Shown here: positions 1-7,604 of the stretch, in pieces
How the letters are laid out: each line of letters opens with the position of its first letter
How positions within the stretch are numbered: position 1 is the stretch's first letter
Assembly: GCA_963711375.1 (NCBI GenBank)
Contig: CAVQDV010000005.1
Span: 62,001-126,000, forward strand
Direction: 5' to 3'
Source of the DNA: CAVQDV01 sp963711375
GTDB lineage: Bacteria; Pseudomonadota; Gammaproteobacteria; Coxiellales; Coxiellaceae
Length of the DNA: 64,000 nucleotides
The notes under the pieces: model-generated
Database searches by the model: none
Told to the model about the DNA's origin: nothing
The model's input: the letters and a program-made list of their open reading frames with translations, nothing else
Made by a program: the position numbers and the translations under genes

Positions 1-325
1 GCAAACCCTCTTGCCTCATCGGTGTCATCATCGTTGAGCAAGTCTCCCCAAAAACGTCCGAATCAATCTCACTGGTGATCAGCCTTTGGCTAAGAAAGAA
101 CTTAAACCCACCAGGATCTTTTGAGGAATTGGTGACATATTGCTGATCTGTAGAAAATCCATCTTCATAATCCAATTGCTTTAAAAAATTGATAAATTCT
201 TCCGAATTTTTAAGCCTTCCTTCGGAGTAATATTTCAAATCATAGGAAGAGCTATCATCTTTTAAATAATCGGTGACCTTGGCAAAAATTTTCTCATAAT
301 CTATTTCTCCATTTGCTAATCTCAT
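1..325 (-). CDS. Partial hypothetical protein (C-terminus outside the window)
   Basis: An open frame starts with ATG at 323-325 and runs without a stop to base 1, giving the first 108 or so residues. The N-terminus reads MRLANGEIDYEKIFAKVTDY and is acidic and hydrophilic, with no signal peptide or membrane segment. I recognise no family. It lies upstream of the ankyrin-type gene and on the same strand, outside the conjugative island. A purine-rich AGGAGG lies well upstream of the ATG (around 358-363), too far to be a clear ribosome site. Whether it is an effector or an ordinary cytoplasmic protein cannot be told from this part. Confidence 0.5.
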   Translation of the reverse strand, partial: MRLANGEIDYEKIFAKVTDYLKDDSSSYDLKYYSEGRLKNSEEFINFLKQLDYEDGFSTDQQYVTNSSKDPGGFKFFLSQRLITSEIDSDVFGETCSTMMTPMRQEGL

Positions 326-395
326 CGTTGTTATACTCTCTTTTGTTTAATCATTGCAGGAGGTATGCTAAACAGCAGTAACGCCCCTTATATCA

Positions 396-410
396 CCTTA
401 GAGCCTAAGG
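396..410. terminator. Small hairpin between the two left-flank genes
   Basis: CCTTA at 396-400 pairs with TAAGG at 406-410 around a 5-base loop, just past the stop of the ankyrin-type gene on the minus strand. There is no clear U-run, so it is at best a weak terminator. Confidence 0.25.
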
Positions 411-418
411 ATTGACTC

Positions 419-1165
419 TTAAAAAAATAGATTTTCAGGTGGGCCTTCTTCCTTTTGTAATTCTTCCATCAGCTGAGACTCTCTCCTTCCTGATTCAATA
501 TCAGGAGAACAAAAAATTGAGCTTTTCCGTGAATTAAACCGTCTGCTTTTTTGGAATTGGATAGGCCTTTCGATTTTTTTAATGTCTTCAGGAGAAACTG
601 GAGCATCATTTATTTGTATATCAAAATTAAATTCTTTCAAATACACTGACTGTCTTGCATCTTCTATAACTCTTTTAGCTTTTTCTTTTTTCGGCTCATC
701 TTGTGGCCAATTAAATTCTATTTCAACCCAGTCTAATGGCATTTTTCCAAGATGATCTTTTGTGTTTAAGTTGGCTCCTTTCAGTAGTAACACCTTAAAA
801 AGGAGAAGACTTTTCTGAAGGTTTTCTTCACATTCTGTTGCGATACTAAGACAAATGTTACAAATAGCACGATGCAGTGGTGAAGTGTAATCCACTTGAT
901 TGGGATCAACTTGATCGCACTGTAAAAAAAATAAAGCAACATCGCTTGTCGAATGATGGCCACAAGCCATATTTAGAGCTAATGCCCCTACCTCAGAGAG
1001 TGTTGATGGAGTAAAACCTTTATTCTCCATATACCATTTCACAAGACCTACATGATTAAATTGTATTGCCCTAAAAAATCGCTCATTATCGGTTTTGCTT
1101 TTCTCAAGTGAAATCCGTAATTTTTCAAGTTTGGGTAGTGCATGTAACCATGAATATACTAACAT
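419..1165 (-). CDS. Ankyrin-repeat-like protein
   Basis: A 248-residue soluble protein. Residues about 28-55 (FRAIQFNHVGLVKWYMENKG), 58-92 (ALNMACGHHS...VALFFLQCDQ) and 95-150 (TSPLHRAICN ... LLLKGANLNTKDHLGKMPLDW) have the helix-turn-helix pattern and the TPLH-like, G-A-N-x-N motifs of ankyrin repeats. The C-terminal 80 residues are charged and rich in K, E and S. The start is set by GAGAGG six bases before the ATG. Ankyrin proteins bind other proteins, and in Legionellales they are often secreted effectors. That role is inference here, because no PmrA-like box precedes this gene. It lies just outside the tRNA-Lys island. Confidence 0.7.
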   Translation of the reverse strand: MLVYSWLHALPKLEKLRISLEKSKTDNERFFRAIQFNHVGLVKWYMENKGFTPSTLSEVGALALNMACGHHSTSDVALFFLQCDQVDPNQVDYTSPLHRAICNICLSIATECEENLQKSLLLFKVLLLKGANLNTKDHLGKMPLDWVEIEFNWPQDEPKKEKAKRVIEDARQSVYLKEFNFDIQINDAPVSPEDIKKIERPIQFQKSRRFNSRKSSIFCSPDIESGRRESQLMEELQKEEGPPENLFF

Positions 1166-1380
1166 ATTTTCCTCTCAATTTTCACTATTGTACTAGTATT
1201 ACAGACTCTTACGATTACTGTTGGGCTATTTTATCAATATGATCTAAGTAATCTATCCGGTATTTTTACGGATAAATCACTAGGCTACTAGCTCTTGGTC
1301 TTTTCCATCGGTAAATTGGGATATATTTGAAGCCATTGGATTGCGATTAGGCATAAGGGGCATTTTATCCAAAACGAACT

Positions 1381-1423
1381 GGGCCGTGCGGGGCTCGAAC
1401 CTGCGACCCGCTGATTAAGAGTC
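1381..1423 (-). repeat. attL: displaced 3' half of tRNA-Lys
   Basis: These 43 bases match 37781-37823 (the 3' half of the intact tRNA-Lys gene, from the anticodon loop to the acceptor end) with a single mismatch at the 14th base, in direct orientation. The match stops abruptly at 1424. The CCA encoded at the intact gene is absent here. The copy cannot fold as a tRNA. It is the expected scar of site-specific integration into a tRNA 3' end and marks the left border of the island. Confidence 0.9.
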
Positions 1424-1547
1424 GGAACTGCCAGATGGCAGTATGTTAAAAATCAATGCCTTGCGATGCACTACAAACTCAAAAACAGTCTCATACATTC
1501 TCAAATAGGCCTATTCCAGTCTCAGTTGGTGACAAAATCACTACACC

Positions 1548-1576
1548 TTGAAATATATCGATACCCGATATATAAT
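1548..1576 (+). promoter_or_regulatory. higBA promoter and operator
   Basis: A near-consensus sigma-70 promoter: TTGAAA at 1548-1553, a 17-base spacer and TATAAT at 1571-1576. The spacer and -10 carry an inverted repeat, TATATCG at 1554-1560 and CGATATA at 1566-1572, a fitting site for HigA autorepression. The -10 ends six bases before the toxin ATG at 1583, so the transcript is probably leaderless or nearly so. Confidence 0.75.
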
Positions 1577-1582
1577 TATAAC

Positions 1583-1873
1583 ATGATAAGGAATTTCAAA
1601 TCCGGTTTAGCCGAGGACATTTTTAATGGGACAAATAGTCGACAGTCCAGGAAGCTGGCATTGGAGCTGCATGCAAAAGCGCACCGGCTCTTCGACCAAA
1701 TCAATGCGGCTACTCAGATTGAAACGCTGAAGGTGCCACCCAGTAATAATCTGGAAAAATTGGAAGGCACCCTGAAAGGGTTTTGGAGTATTCGGATAAA
1801 CATTAAATGGCGAATTATTTTCCGATGGGAAGATGGCGATGCCAGTGATGTTGATATTGTAGACTATCATTAA
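1583..1873 (+). CDS. higB: HigB-type toxin (RelE superfamily mRNA interferase)
   Basis: A 96-residue protein starting MIRNFKSGLAEDIFNG. It ends WSIRINIKWRIIFRWEDG then VDIVDYH, the RelE/HigB fold with the conserved R-I-N-x-x-W-R-I-x-F-R strand. Toxins of this family cleave ribosome-bound mRNA and are neutralised by the HigA antitoxin encoded immediately downstream. A longer frame exists upstream, but the ATG at 1583 matches the family start and lies right after the -10 box, so the transcript is likely leaderless. It sits just inside the left end of the island, where it would favour island maintenance. Toxin-first order is typical of higBA. Confidence 0.9.
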   Translation: MIRNFKSGLAEDIFNGTNSRQSRKLALELHAKAHRLFDQINAATQIETLKVPPSNNLEKLEGTLKGFWSIRINIKWRIIFRWEDGDASDVDIVDYH

Positions 1874-1886
1874 CGGAGAGATAAAA

Positions 1887-2177
1887 ATGTTACCAAGCAA
1901 TCGAGCACCAACACATCCAGGCGAAATGCTACTAAAAGAATTTTTAGAGCCCAATAGCATCACGCAAAAAGCTTTTTCAGAACACCTAGGCTGGTCTTAT
2001 GCGCGCCTTAATGAAATCATTAATGGCAAAAGAGGTCTTTCCGCTGACTCCGCACTCTCCATTGCTGAGGCTTTTAAAATGGAAGCCGAATTTTGGTTAA
2101 ATCTCCAACGTGACTGGGAACTGTGGCACGCCTACAAACACCACAAAACCGTGAAGCCTCTTAAAAAGGCGGCTTAG
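1887..2177 (+). CDS. higA: HigA-type antitoxin
   Basis: A 96-residue protein with the HigA signature: the N-terminal HPGEMLLKEFLEP segment, then a helix-turn-helix at about residues 25-60 (ITQKAFSEHLGWSYARLNEI, followed by INGKRGLSADSAL). It begins 14 bases after the higB stop and shares its transcript; the upstream sequence holds a GGAGAG ribosome site. HigA proteins bind both the toxin and their own promoter, and the palindrome at 1554-1572 is the likely target. The C-terminus is lysine-rich. Confidence 0.92.
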   Translation: MLPSNRAPTHPGEMLLKEFLEPNSITQKAFSEHLGWSYARLNEIINGKRGLSADSALSIAEAFKMEAEFWLNLQRDWELWHAYKHHKTVKPLKKAA

Positions 2178-2229
2178 TCATAGAAATCCTGTTATATACT
2201 GATAAATTTCACCGACTAGCCCATTATTA

Positions 2230-3312
2230 TTGGCTGAGCAACTGAAAAGGCTTTTAGAAAAAACGATGGATGAGAATTTATTTAAAAGAGTATTCGACTT
2301 GAGTGATGAGTCTAAAAAATTCAAACATGATGAATTCTCTCGTGCTCATAGCATCTCTTTCAAACCCACCGAAATAAAAAAAATTCGTGAGAATCATAAT
2401 CTAACTCTAAAACAATTTTCTCAGCTTTTTTCCATAAGTACAGCCAGGCTTCAAGCATGGGAATCCGGTGATCAAAAACCCGAAAATGCTGAACTTATAT
2501 TACTTACTCTTTTTAGCGAAAATAAAAATAATATGAGCTGGGGAAATTTATTACCCCATGAGCTCGATGAGTTTATCTTAAAGAAAACACCGACGAAGGT
2601 TCGAAATAGATATGTTAAAGCTAAATGCCACTACTGTAAATCTCTAAAGCTCGTTTTTCTAGATCCTGAAATGACTTTTATTCGACTTGTAGCAGCTGAA
2701 GAAGAGCTTGCTGTTGGAATCTTTGAGACACTTAAATTAAAATATTCCAATATCAAGTTTCCCAAAAAAAATCATCACGTAAAAATGGCACTTGCTCCGA
2801 TACTGACTTTGTTTGTTGAGATTTTAGAAAGCCTAGGGTTCGATGGCAAGCCTGACGGATTTAAATTAACCCTACGTGAAGGCAGTATAAAATTACTAAC
2901 TCGATTAGATGGGAAATACATTACATCACCCATCCCTACTGACATCTGGATAGAGAACAATTCAAATTCTAATTTGATTGACTTTATTTATAATGAGTTC
3001 TGCGATCGCATACCCGGAAATAATATAAAAGAATTTATCAAATCTCGTGCGCAAGCAAGAAATAAAATTTTTTACGCAGAAGATGGGGGATCTTATATAC
3101 TTTACAGCAGTGAAACGCATATTAAGATATTTCAAGAAGAGTTGCTAAACCTGTGTTGGGCTTTGGCAATATTAAATGATGATAGCATCCCCTCACAAAA
3201 TTATAAAATGATTAACGATATAATCGCTGTATACCAGAAAATTCTAGAAGATGCTGGCTATCTCAAAAAAATTCCTCAATCAACCATTCCAGACAAGCAA
3301 AAAAACAAATAA
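2230..3312 (+). CDS. Unknown protein with XRE-type helix-turn-helix
   Basis: A 360-residue protein from TTG 2230; an ATG at 2266 (residue 13) is an equally good start, and neither has a clear ribosome site. Residues about 47-90 (TEIKKIRENHNLTLKQFSQL, then LQAWESGDQKP) form an XRE/HigA-like helix-turn-helix similar to the dead antitoxin at 5098-5364. A CHYC pair follows near residue 135. The remaining 220 residues match no family I know. It is followed by two paralogous genes of an unknown family (3335-3844 and 3825-4268) on the same strand, with short spacing, so the three probably form one operon. The helix-turn-helix suggests self-regulation; the rest may be an effector or sensor domain. 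Confidence 0.65.
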   Translation: MAEQLKRLLEKTMDENLFKRVFDLSDESKKFKHDEFSRAHSISFKPTEIKKIRENHNLTLKQFSQLFSISTARLQAWESGDQKPENAELILLTLFSENKNNMSWGNLLPHELDEFILKKTPTKVRNRYVKAKCHYCKSLKLVFLDPEMTFIRLVAAEEELAVGIFETLKLKYSNIKFPKKNHHVKMALAPILTLFVEILESLGFDGKPDGFKLTLREGSIKLLTRLDGKYITSPIPTDIWIENNSNSNLIDFIYNEFCDRIPGNNIKEFIKSRAQARNKIFYAEDGGSYILYSSETHIKIFQEELLNLCWALAILNDDSIPSQNYKMINDIIAVYQKILEDAGYLKKIPQSTIPDKQKNK

Positions 3313-3334
3313 GGTGTGTGACATCAAGAAACCA

Positions 3335-3844
3335 ATGACAAATAAATTTCACAGAAAAGAAATCGCAAGATCACAATTACAAACAGCCATAAGTCTTTTT
3401 TTAAATAATGTAGACTTATCGTCTGCAATAACTCTTGCAGGGGCTGCATCAAATATATTGAACCAGCTTGTTAGAAATGCAGGTGAGACACCGTTTATTG
3501 ATTTTGCTTGCGAAGTTTATGAATTTCATAATAAAGGTCAAACACCGCCACGAGAAAAATACAACCATTACATGGACAAACTACTAGGAATTAGTGCTCA
3601 TAAACATATGAGCAGTAAATGCCCTTTAACTATATCGATAGATTTAGAAAAATGTGCTCCTTATGCTTTAACTAAAGCGGTTGCAGACTACATAACTTTA
3701 TACGGACAACAAGAAAGTTTTATAAAAGCATTTTTATCCTGGAGTTATAAACATCAAAGAGATGAAGTGATGGAGGTATGTAAAAATATACCAGAAAAAT
3801 TTATGAAAGAAATAAGGAAAAAGCATGGCTCTAAAAAATCATAA
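3335..3844 (+). CDS. 'ITLAGAA' family protein, copy 1
   Basis: A 169-residue protein from ATG 3335 (the upstream extension overlaps the preceding gene and lacks homology to the partner). Near the N-terminus it has SQLQTAISLFLNNVDLSSAI then TLAGAASNIL. The next gene has the same block, so the two are tandem paralogues. I have seen this motif in hypothetical bacterial proteins, often with a trailing EEILG, but know no function. There is no signal peptide or membrane segment, and helices are likely throughout. The end overlaps the next start by 20 bases, which indicates translational coupling and equal dosage. Confidence 0.65.
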   Translation: MTNKFHRKEIARSQLQTAISLFLNNVDLSSAITLAGAASNILNQLVRNAGETPFIDFACEVYEFHNKGQTPPREKYNHYMDKLLGISAHKHMSSKCPLTISIDLEKCAPYALTKAVADYITLYGQQESFIKAFLSWSYKHQRDEVMEVCKNIPEKFMKEIRKKHGSKKS

Positions 3845-4268
3845 GCGGGCTGACTTAGCCTTGAACCAACTGAAGACAGCAATCATGTTGTTTATCACAG
3901 GAGGTGATAGGTTTTCTGTTATCACTTTGGCCGGTGCAGCAGACGTTATATTCAGCGAGCTTGTTTTGAGAGAAGGGAAAGAAAATTTTGCTGACATTAT
4001 TGCAAAGAAGAATAAAACGCCGAAACACCGAAAAAAGGCTGGAACCCACATCAATAACGAGCTCGGTGTAAATGTCACTAAACATATGGACCCTGGCGAT
4101 GATGATTATGTCGATCTGGCGTCAGAAGATTGCGCTCTTGGCTCTATATTAAAAGCATTAGCGAATTATAATATGCTTGATAGCAAAGATATAACTTTAA
4201 TTATGGGATTTAGATACTGGTTAAGAAGTAATGTTGATCTTAACAAGTATACAAAGCCGCCTTTATAA
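3825..4268 (+). CDS. 'ITLAGAA' family protein, copy 2
   Basis: A 147-residue paralogue of the preceding protein, sharing LNQLKTAIMLFITGGDRFSV then ITLAGAADVIFSELV. It also has a related middle (NELGVNVTKHM versus KLLGISAHKHM in copy 1), a downstream alanine-rich helix (ILKALANYN versus LTKAVADY) and an aromatic W near the end. The start is supported by AAGGA eight bases before ATG 3825, within the end of copy 1. Two linked but diverged copies suggest a heterodimer or a duplicated sensor. Function unknown. Confidence 0.65.
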   Translation: MALKNHKRADLALNQLKTAIMLFITGGDRFSVITLAGAADVIFSELVLREGKENFADIIAKKNKTPKHRKKAGTHINNELGVNVTKHMDPGDDDYVDLASEDCALGSILKALANYNMLDSKDITLIMGFRYWLRSNVDLNKYTKPPL

Positions 4269-4502
4269 AAGGGAAGCCAGAATCCCTTAATTGCTCGCTC
4301 AGACTTCGCCTTTTCAGAAAATAAGGAAAACAAACATAATTTTTTCAAACGAGGCAGGCCTTGTATCAAAAGACGTGACGAGAAAAGCAGGGGAGGGAGC
4401 AGCCAGCCTACCCTCTCCCCCGAACTTTTTCATAAAGCAATTTTGCCTTTCAAAAGACCCGCTAGATCAACCGTATTAATTAGGATAAACTCCTAACAGA
4501 CA

Positions 4503-4545
4503 GAACCCGTCACACATCTCAACGATCCGAAACTGGACGGGTCAT
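4503..4545 (+). terminator. Hairpin ahead of the 56-residue gene
   Basis: GAACCCGTC at 4503-4511 can pair with GACGGGTC around 4537-4544, followed by ATTTGTTTT. It could end the three-gene operon upstream or act as an attenuator for the small gene that starts at 4565. Confidence 0.3.
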
Positions 4546-4564
4546 TTGTTTTAAGGAGATTAAT

Positions 4565-4735
4565 ATGCGATGCAAGTCTGGTGATCGTTGCCCTGTAAGC
4601 GGCAAGTGGCTACTTGAGGAATCGAGCGAAATCATGCTTGTTTATAAAAATGATGTTTTTTCACAATATCAACAGAAACGGGCCCACTATACCCTAATTG
4701 AAGAAATACCAGGCTCGAACCCAACTTCGAACTAA
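4565..4735 (+). CDS. Small hypothetical protein
   Basis: A 56-residue protein starting MRCKSGDRCPVSGKWLLEES. An excellent ribosome site, AAGGAGATTAAT, directly precedes the ATG. The opening C-x-S-G-D-x-C-P-x-S-G-x-W looks like a compact turn or metal-binding motif with two cysteines, as in several small uncharacterised bacterial families. The rest is hydrophilic. No partner gene is evident: the next genes downstream are dead toxin-antitoxin fragments. Confidence 0.55.
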   Translation: MRCKSGDRCPVSGKWLLEESSEIMLVYKNDVFSQYQQKRAHYTLIEEIPGSNPTSN

Positions 4736-4789
4736 CTTGCTTTGTTCCTAATCGCTGCCTACCCATTTGGGTAGGGTCAAAGTTGATAA

Positions 4790-4869
4790 AGCGGGGTCAA
4801 GTCTTAGTTTAGTCAAAAACTAATTTAAATGCCTTGATGATTTTGGCTAAACAAAGACTTGACCCCGCT
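4790..4869. repeat. Palindromic element with 23-bp inverted arms
   Basis: The arm at 4790-4812 (begins AGCGGGGTCAAGTCTT) is the reverse complement of 4847-4869 except for one base, around a 34-base spacer. The GGGGTCAAGTCTT motif resembles the arms of REP-like elements mobilised by IS200-type (RAYT) transposases. It sits between a small gene and a decayed toxin gene, so it may have landed in the latter's 5' part. Confidence 0.6.
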
Positions 4870-4965
4870 AGGTTCAGCTAGGTCCTCTGGCAAATACCTG
4901 GCTCAGGCAAGAGTGGCGGGGTTCGGGTGATTTATTATTGAATTATCAAAGAAAACGAAATCTTT

Positions 4966-5064
4966 ATGCTTTTTACCTACAAAAATTCCAAAAAAGAAAA
5001 CTTAACTATGGATCAAATTAAACAACTACGTAAAGTCGAAGAGGAGGAACTTAGCAATGGATAG
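4966..5064 (+). pseudogene. C-terminal remnant of a RelE-type toxin
   Basis: The frame from 4966 reads MLFTYKNSKKENLTMDQIKQ then LRKVEEEELSNG and a stop. This is the usual C-terminal end of RelE-type toxins of the pattern 'F-x-K-x-x-K-x-N-L-x-x-x-Q-x-x-x-L-x-x-x-x-E-E-L'. The body of the toxin is missing upstream, where a palindromic repeat lies. The following frame is its antitoxin, also broken. Confidence 0.55.
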
Positions 5065-5097
5065 AAATCTATTTGATAGGCTTCCTCAAAGGTATTT

Positions 5098-5364
5098 ATG
5101 AAGCCAGCAAAAAAACGTGACGAGGCCTCGCCTTCCCGCATTTTTGCATTTACGCCCGAAAATATTAAAAAAATTCGTAATTCATTGAATCTTTCTCAGC
5201 AGCAATTTTCAGACTTGGTTTTTGTTAGTATTAAAACTTTGCAAAATTGAGAGCAAGGTCGACGACAAGGCGCTGCCCTGGCGGTGTTAATGAACTTAAA
5301 AAATGACCCTAAGCATGCGGTAAAAGCATTACATCAAATACTTAACGTAAAACCTGGGATCTAA
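5098..5364 (+). pseudogene. XRE antitoxin with an in-frame stop
   Basis: Reading from ATG 5098 gives an 88-codon helix-turn-helix antitoxin: FTPENIKKIRNSLNLSQQQF, then SDLVFVSIKTLQN, stop, EQGRRQG and a C-terminus ending NVKPGI. The stop is TGA exactly where the family has tryptophan (LQ-x-W-E-x-G; compare LQAWESG in the gene at 2230-3312), so a single TGG to TGA change killed it. Together with the toxin remnant at 4966-5064 it is a dead toxin-antitoxin pair. Confidence 0.75.
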
Positions 5365-5718
5365 CATTTTGAACGCTTCGGCCGTTATTCAAGTAATATT
5401 TATGTCATAATGATAGCATCAAGCATATTCAATAAAATATCCTAATATCACATTCAAACGCTAAAAAATATCATTTAAAATCAAATTATTAATAGAATTT
5501 TACAAGATTAAAATCGGTTCAATAATTTGACAGGGTTGCTTGATCATGATATAATTAATTTTAATATATAATTTCAAAAGTTTTTGCTTCAGAAAATCAC
5601 AAATATCAACCAAAACCGATTATTGCACTTTTCAAAAAACAAAAATTTTCCACATATCACGTAACTCAAAATAACGCGAATAGTGTCTTATTACCAAAAA
5701 ATCTTAAAGGAGCATTTG
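5365..5718. other. AT-rich gap without a gene
   Basis: About 350 bases, strongly AT-rich, between the dead antitoxin and the first HNH gene. I see no coding frame or clear hairpin. It probably holds the promoter of the HNH pair; its base composition is more AT-rich than the trb region. Confidence 0.4.
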
Positions 5719-6006
5719 ATGAAATATAATAATACAAAGCCACATAGAGAATCTCCTGGCCTCATAATCCCTTATCTTGTCTGGTACAAAGCAACCCCAA
5801 TTCCTGGGCTTGATAATAATATATGGAGAAAAGATAGAGATGGATTAACCATTTGTTTTAATGATCATGGAAACACGAATTCAAATTATGGATGGGAAAT
5901 AGATCATATCTACCCAACTTCTTTGGGTGGCCCGGATAGCCTTGATAATCTCCAGCCCTTACACTGGAGATCAAATCGAACCAAAGGAGACAAATTTCTG
6001 TTTTAA
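5719..6006 (+). CDS. HNH endonuclease
   Basis: A 95-residue protein. The start is ATG 5719, preceded by AAAGGAG; the longer frame from 5683 lacks a ribosome site. The C-terminal half has the HNH (beta-beta-alpha-metal) core: GWEIDHIYPTSLGGPDSLDN then LQPLHWRSNRTKGDK, with D-H as the catalytic pair, the distal N in LDNLQPLH and the final H/N of the fold. HNH proteins cut DNA with a divalent metal. Single-domain versions occur as mobile-element nucleases, restriction enzymes or stand-alone defence effectors. It is 36 bases ahead of a second HNH-like gene, so the two are probably co-expressed. Confidence 0.8.
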   Translation: MKYNNTKPHRESPGLIIPYLVWYKATPIPGLDNNIWRKDRDGLTICFNDHGNTNSNYGWEIDHIYPTSLGGPDSLDNLQPLHWRSNRTKGDKFLF

Positions 6007-6042
6007 AAATTAACTTTTTCATTTAATTATACGGATTGTCAA

Positions 6043-6750
6043 ATGGAACAAAATACAAAACAAAAAAATCGCACATCTGGACAATGCTGGATATGCCTAA
6101 AAAATGCTGAGTCCGGTGAGCATATACCCAAAGCTTCAGACCTTAGATCTCTTTTCCCTAATATTTCGCAAAAGAATCCGATTTATTATCATGACAAGGA
6201 TATAAAAAATGAGGAAATACGTACCATTAACTCCGATCATTTCAAAAACAGTTTCATATGCCCAGAATGCAATAACAACCTAACTCAACCATACGATCGA
6301 GCCTGGGAAACTCTTTCAGACTACTTTTCAAAAAATCTTAAAACTCTTAAAAAAAATAAATCCTTTAATCTTAAAAAGATTTTCCCTGGAAATTCTAAAA
6401 ATAAAAGTAAATATATCCAATTATATTTCATTAAAATTATTGGATGTTACCTATCCCAATCGGGAAATCAAAGTTTAAGTAAGGATTTTTCTGAATCTCT
6501 TCGTAAAAAAGAATCTAGAGATGATGTATATCTTAAATTCAAATTAAATCACACTGAAATTATAGGAATATCAAATCTTTGGGTGAAAAAAGACGAAAAT
6601 AATACTGTAGTTGAATCAATTTTCTCTTATGACAAAGGTTACATCAGCATATTTATTCATTATTATTCAATTAAACTGCCTTACTCGAGACAATCTCTAG
6701 GATGGACACCAAAAAAGAAGCCTAAAAAAATCAAATTGAACCTTTTGTAA
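6043..6750 (+). CDS. HNH-like zinc-binding nuclease candidate
   Basis: A 235-residue protein. Residues about 15-35 contain C-W-I-C then SGEHIPKASD, and residues about 78-95 FICPECNNNLTQPYDRAWET. This C-x2-C, E-H-x-x-P, C-x2-C-N-N arrangement is the treble-clef HNH layout seen in uncharacterised phage-defence and mobile-element nucleases. The C-terminal 130 residues are lysine-rich and of unknown fold, perhaps a DNA-binding or target-sensing part. It follows the smaller HNH gene by 36 bases on the same strand. The nuclease assignment is from motif only. Confidence 0.6.
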   Translation: MEQNTKQKNRTSGQCWICLKNAESGEHIPKASDLRSLFPNISQKNPIYYHDKDIKNEEIRTINSDHFKNSFICPECNNNLTQPYDRAWETLSDYFSKNLKTLKKNKSFNLKKIFPGNSKNKSKYIQLYFIKIIGCYLSQSGNQSLSKDFSESLRKKESRDDVYLKFKLNHTEIIGISNLWVKKDENNTVVESIFSYDKGYISIFIHYYSIKLPYSRQSLGWTPKKKPKKIKLNLL

Positions 6751-6923
6751 ACGTCGCAGGTTCATTCGTTAACTCAAATTTACAAAATCACGAATAGTAA
6801 ACCACAGAATTATAAGATTGAACTTTGCTTATCTGTAGGGAGCAGAATTTTGGATCTTCTTGACATCAACTGCTTTTTACTCTTAAAGCAAAGCACTTTT
6901 AAGACCCGTTTCAGATAGCCACT
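6751..6923. other. Convergent gap
   Basis: Short space between the second HNH gene (+) and a hypothetical gene (-), with no gene or strong terminator visible. Confidence 0.3.
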
Positions 6924-7400
6924 TCACGAAGAGGGGCTCTGCACTGCGAAAAAATTCCTGTCTAAGTCGTCTAAATAATTTTTCAGCCATTGCATAGCCT
7001 CTTCTAGCTTTTCAAGTAAAGGAATATCTTGAAACATGATGACATCTTCCGCAGTTAGAGTAAGCCCCAATTCGGTTAAAATTTCTTCTCCATTCTCGGT
7101 TAACAAGTAATCATTTTTAACATCCTTATTTCCCTTACAATTGAATTCCTTAAGTGTTAGATTCCGTTCTGACTCAATAAATTCTATGAAGATAGGGTCC
7201 TTTTTCTTTTTATCCCAATACTGCTTTAACTGAGAGGATTGTTTACAATCCACATTATAGGAAACATGAAGAACTGCTCTCATAAGACTAATTACTGTTA
7301 CCCATCTTAATTCCCATATTTTGTCTTCAAAAGCCACGTTTTTAAATTCATCTATTGCCGTTTCTACATGGGCCAATACACGTCTTGCATACTTTGTCAT
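6924..7400 (-). CDS. Hypothetical protein, possibly all-helical
   Basis: A 158-residue protein, probably cytoplasmic and helix-rich, with RRVLAHVETAIDEFKNVAFE at the N-terminus and a repeatedly acidic C-terminus (EKLEEAMQWLKNYLDDLD). The segment WELRWVTVISLMRAVLHVSY resembles the core helix of small helical cargo proteins (HEPN-like), but the R-x4-6-H motif is not clear. It lies between the HNH pair and the coupling-protein gene and is transcribed toward the HNH genes. Function not recognised. Confidence 0.5.
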   Translation of the reverse strand: MTKYARRVLAHVETAIDEFKNVAFEDKIWELRWVTVISLMRAVLHVSYNVDCKQSSQLKQYWDKKKKDPIFIEFIESERNLTLKEFNCKGNKDVKNDYLLTENGEEILTELGLTLTAEDVIMFQDIPLLEKLEEAMQWLKNYLDDLDRNFFAVQSPSS

Positions 7401-7604
7401 AAGTCATTATCCTATATTTTTTATTTTATCTAACTAGCGAAAGTTATTTTCAACCCAGTTGAACCGCATAAATGCCTGAATCTAACATAGAAAGATCAAC
7501 TTTAACAATTCTTCATTAAGGTCCTGGACTTGAGGCTCGTTTTATACATTTTTTATGCCTATCGAGACAACTCCGATTCAAAACTAAAACTTACTAAATA
7601 GCTC

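Noticed and set aside
1424..1470. Second tRNA gene at the left border
   Set aside because: Only the 3' half of tRNA-Lys is present; the 5' half does not match, so it is an attachment scar.
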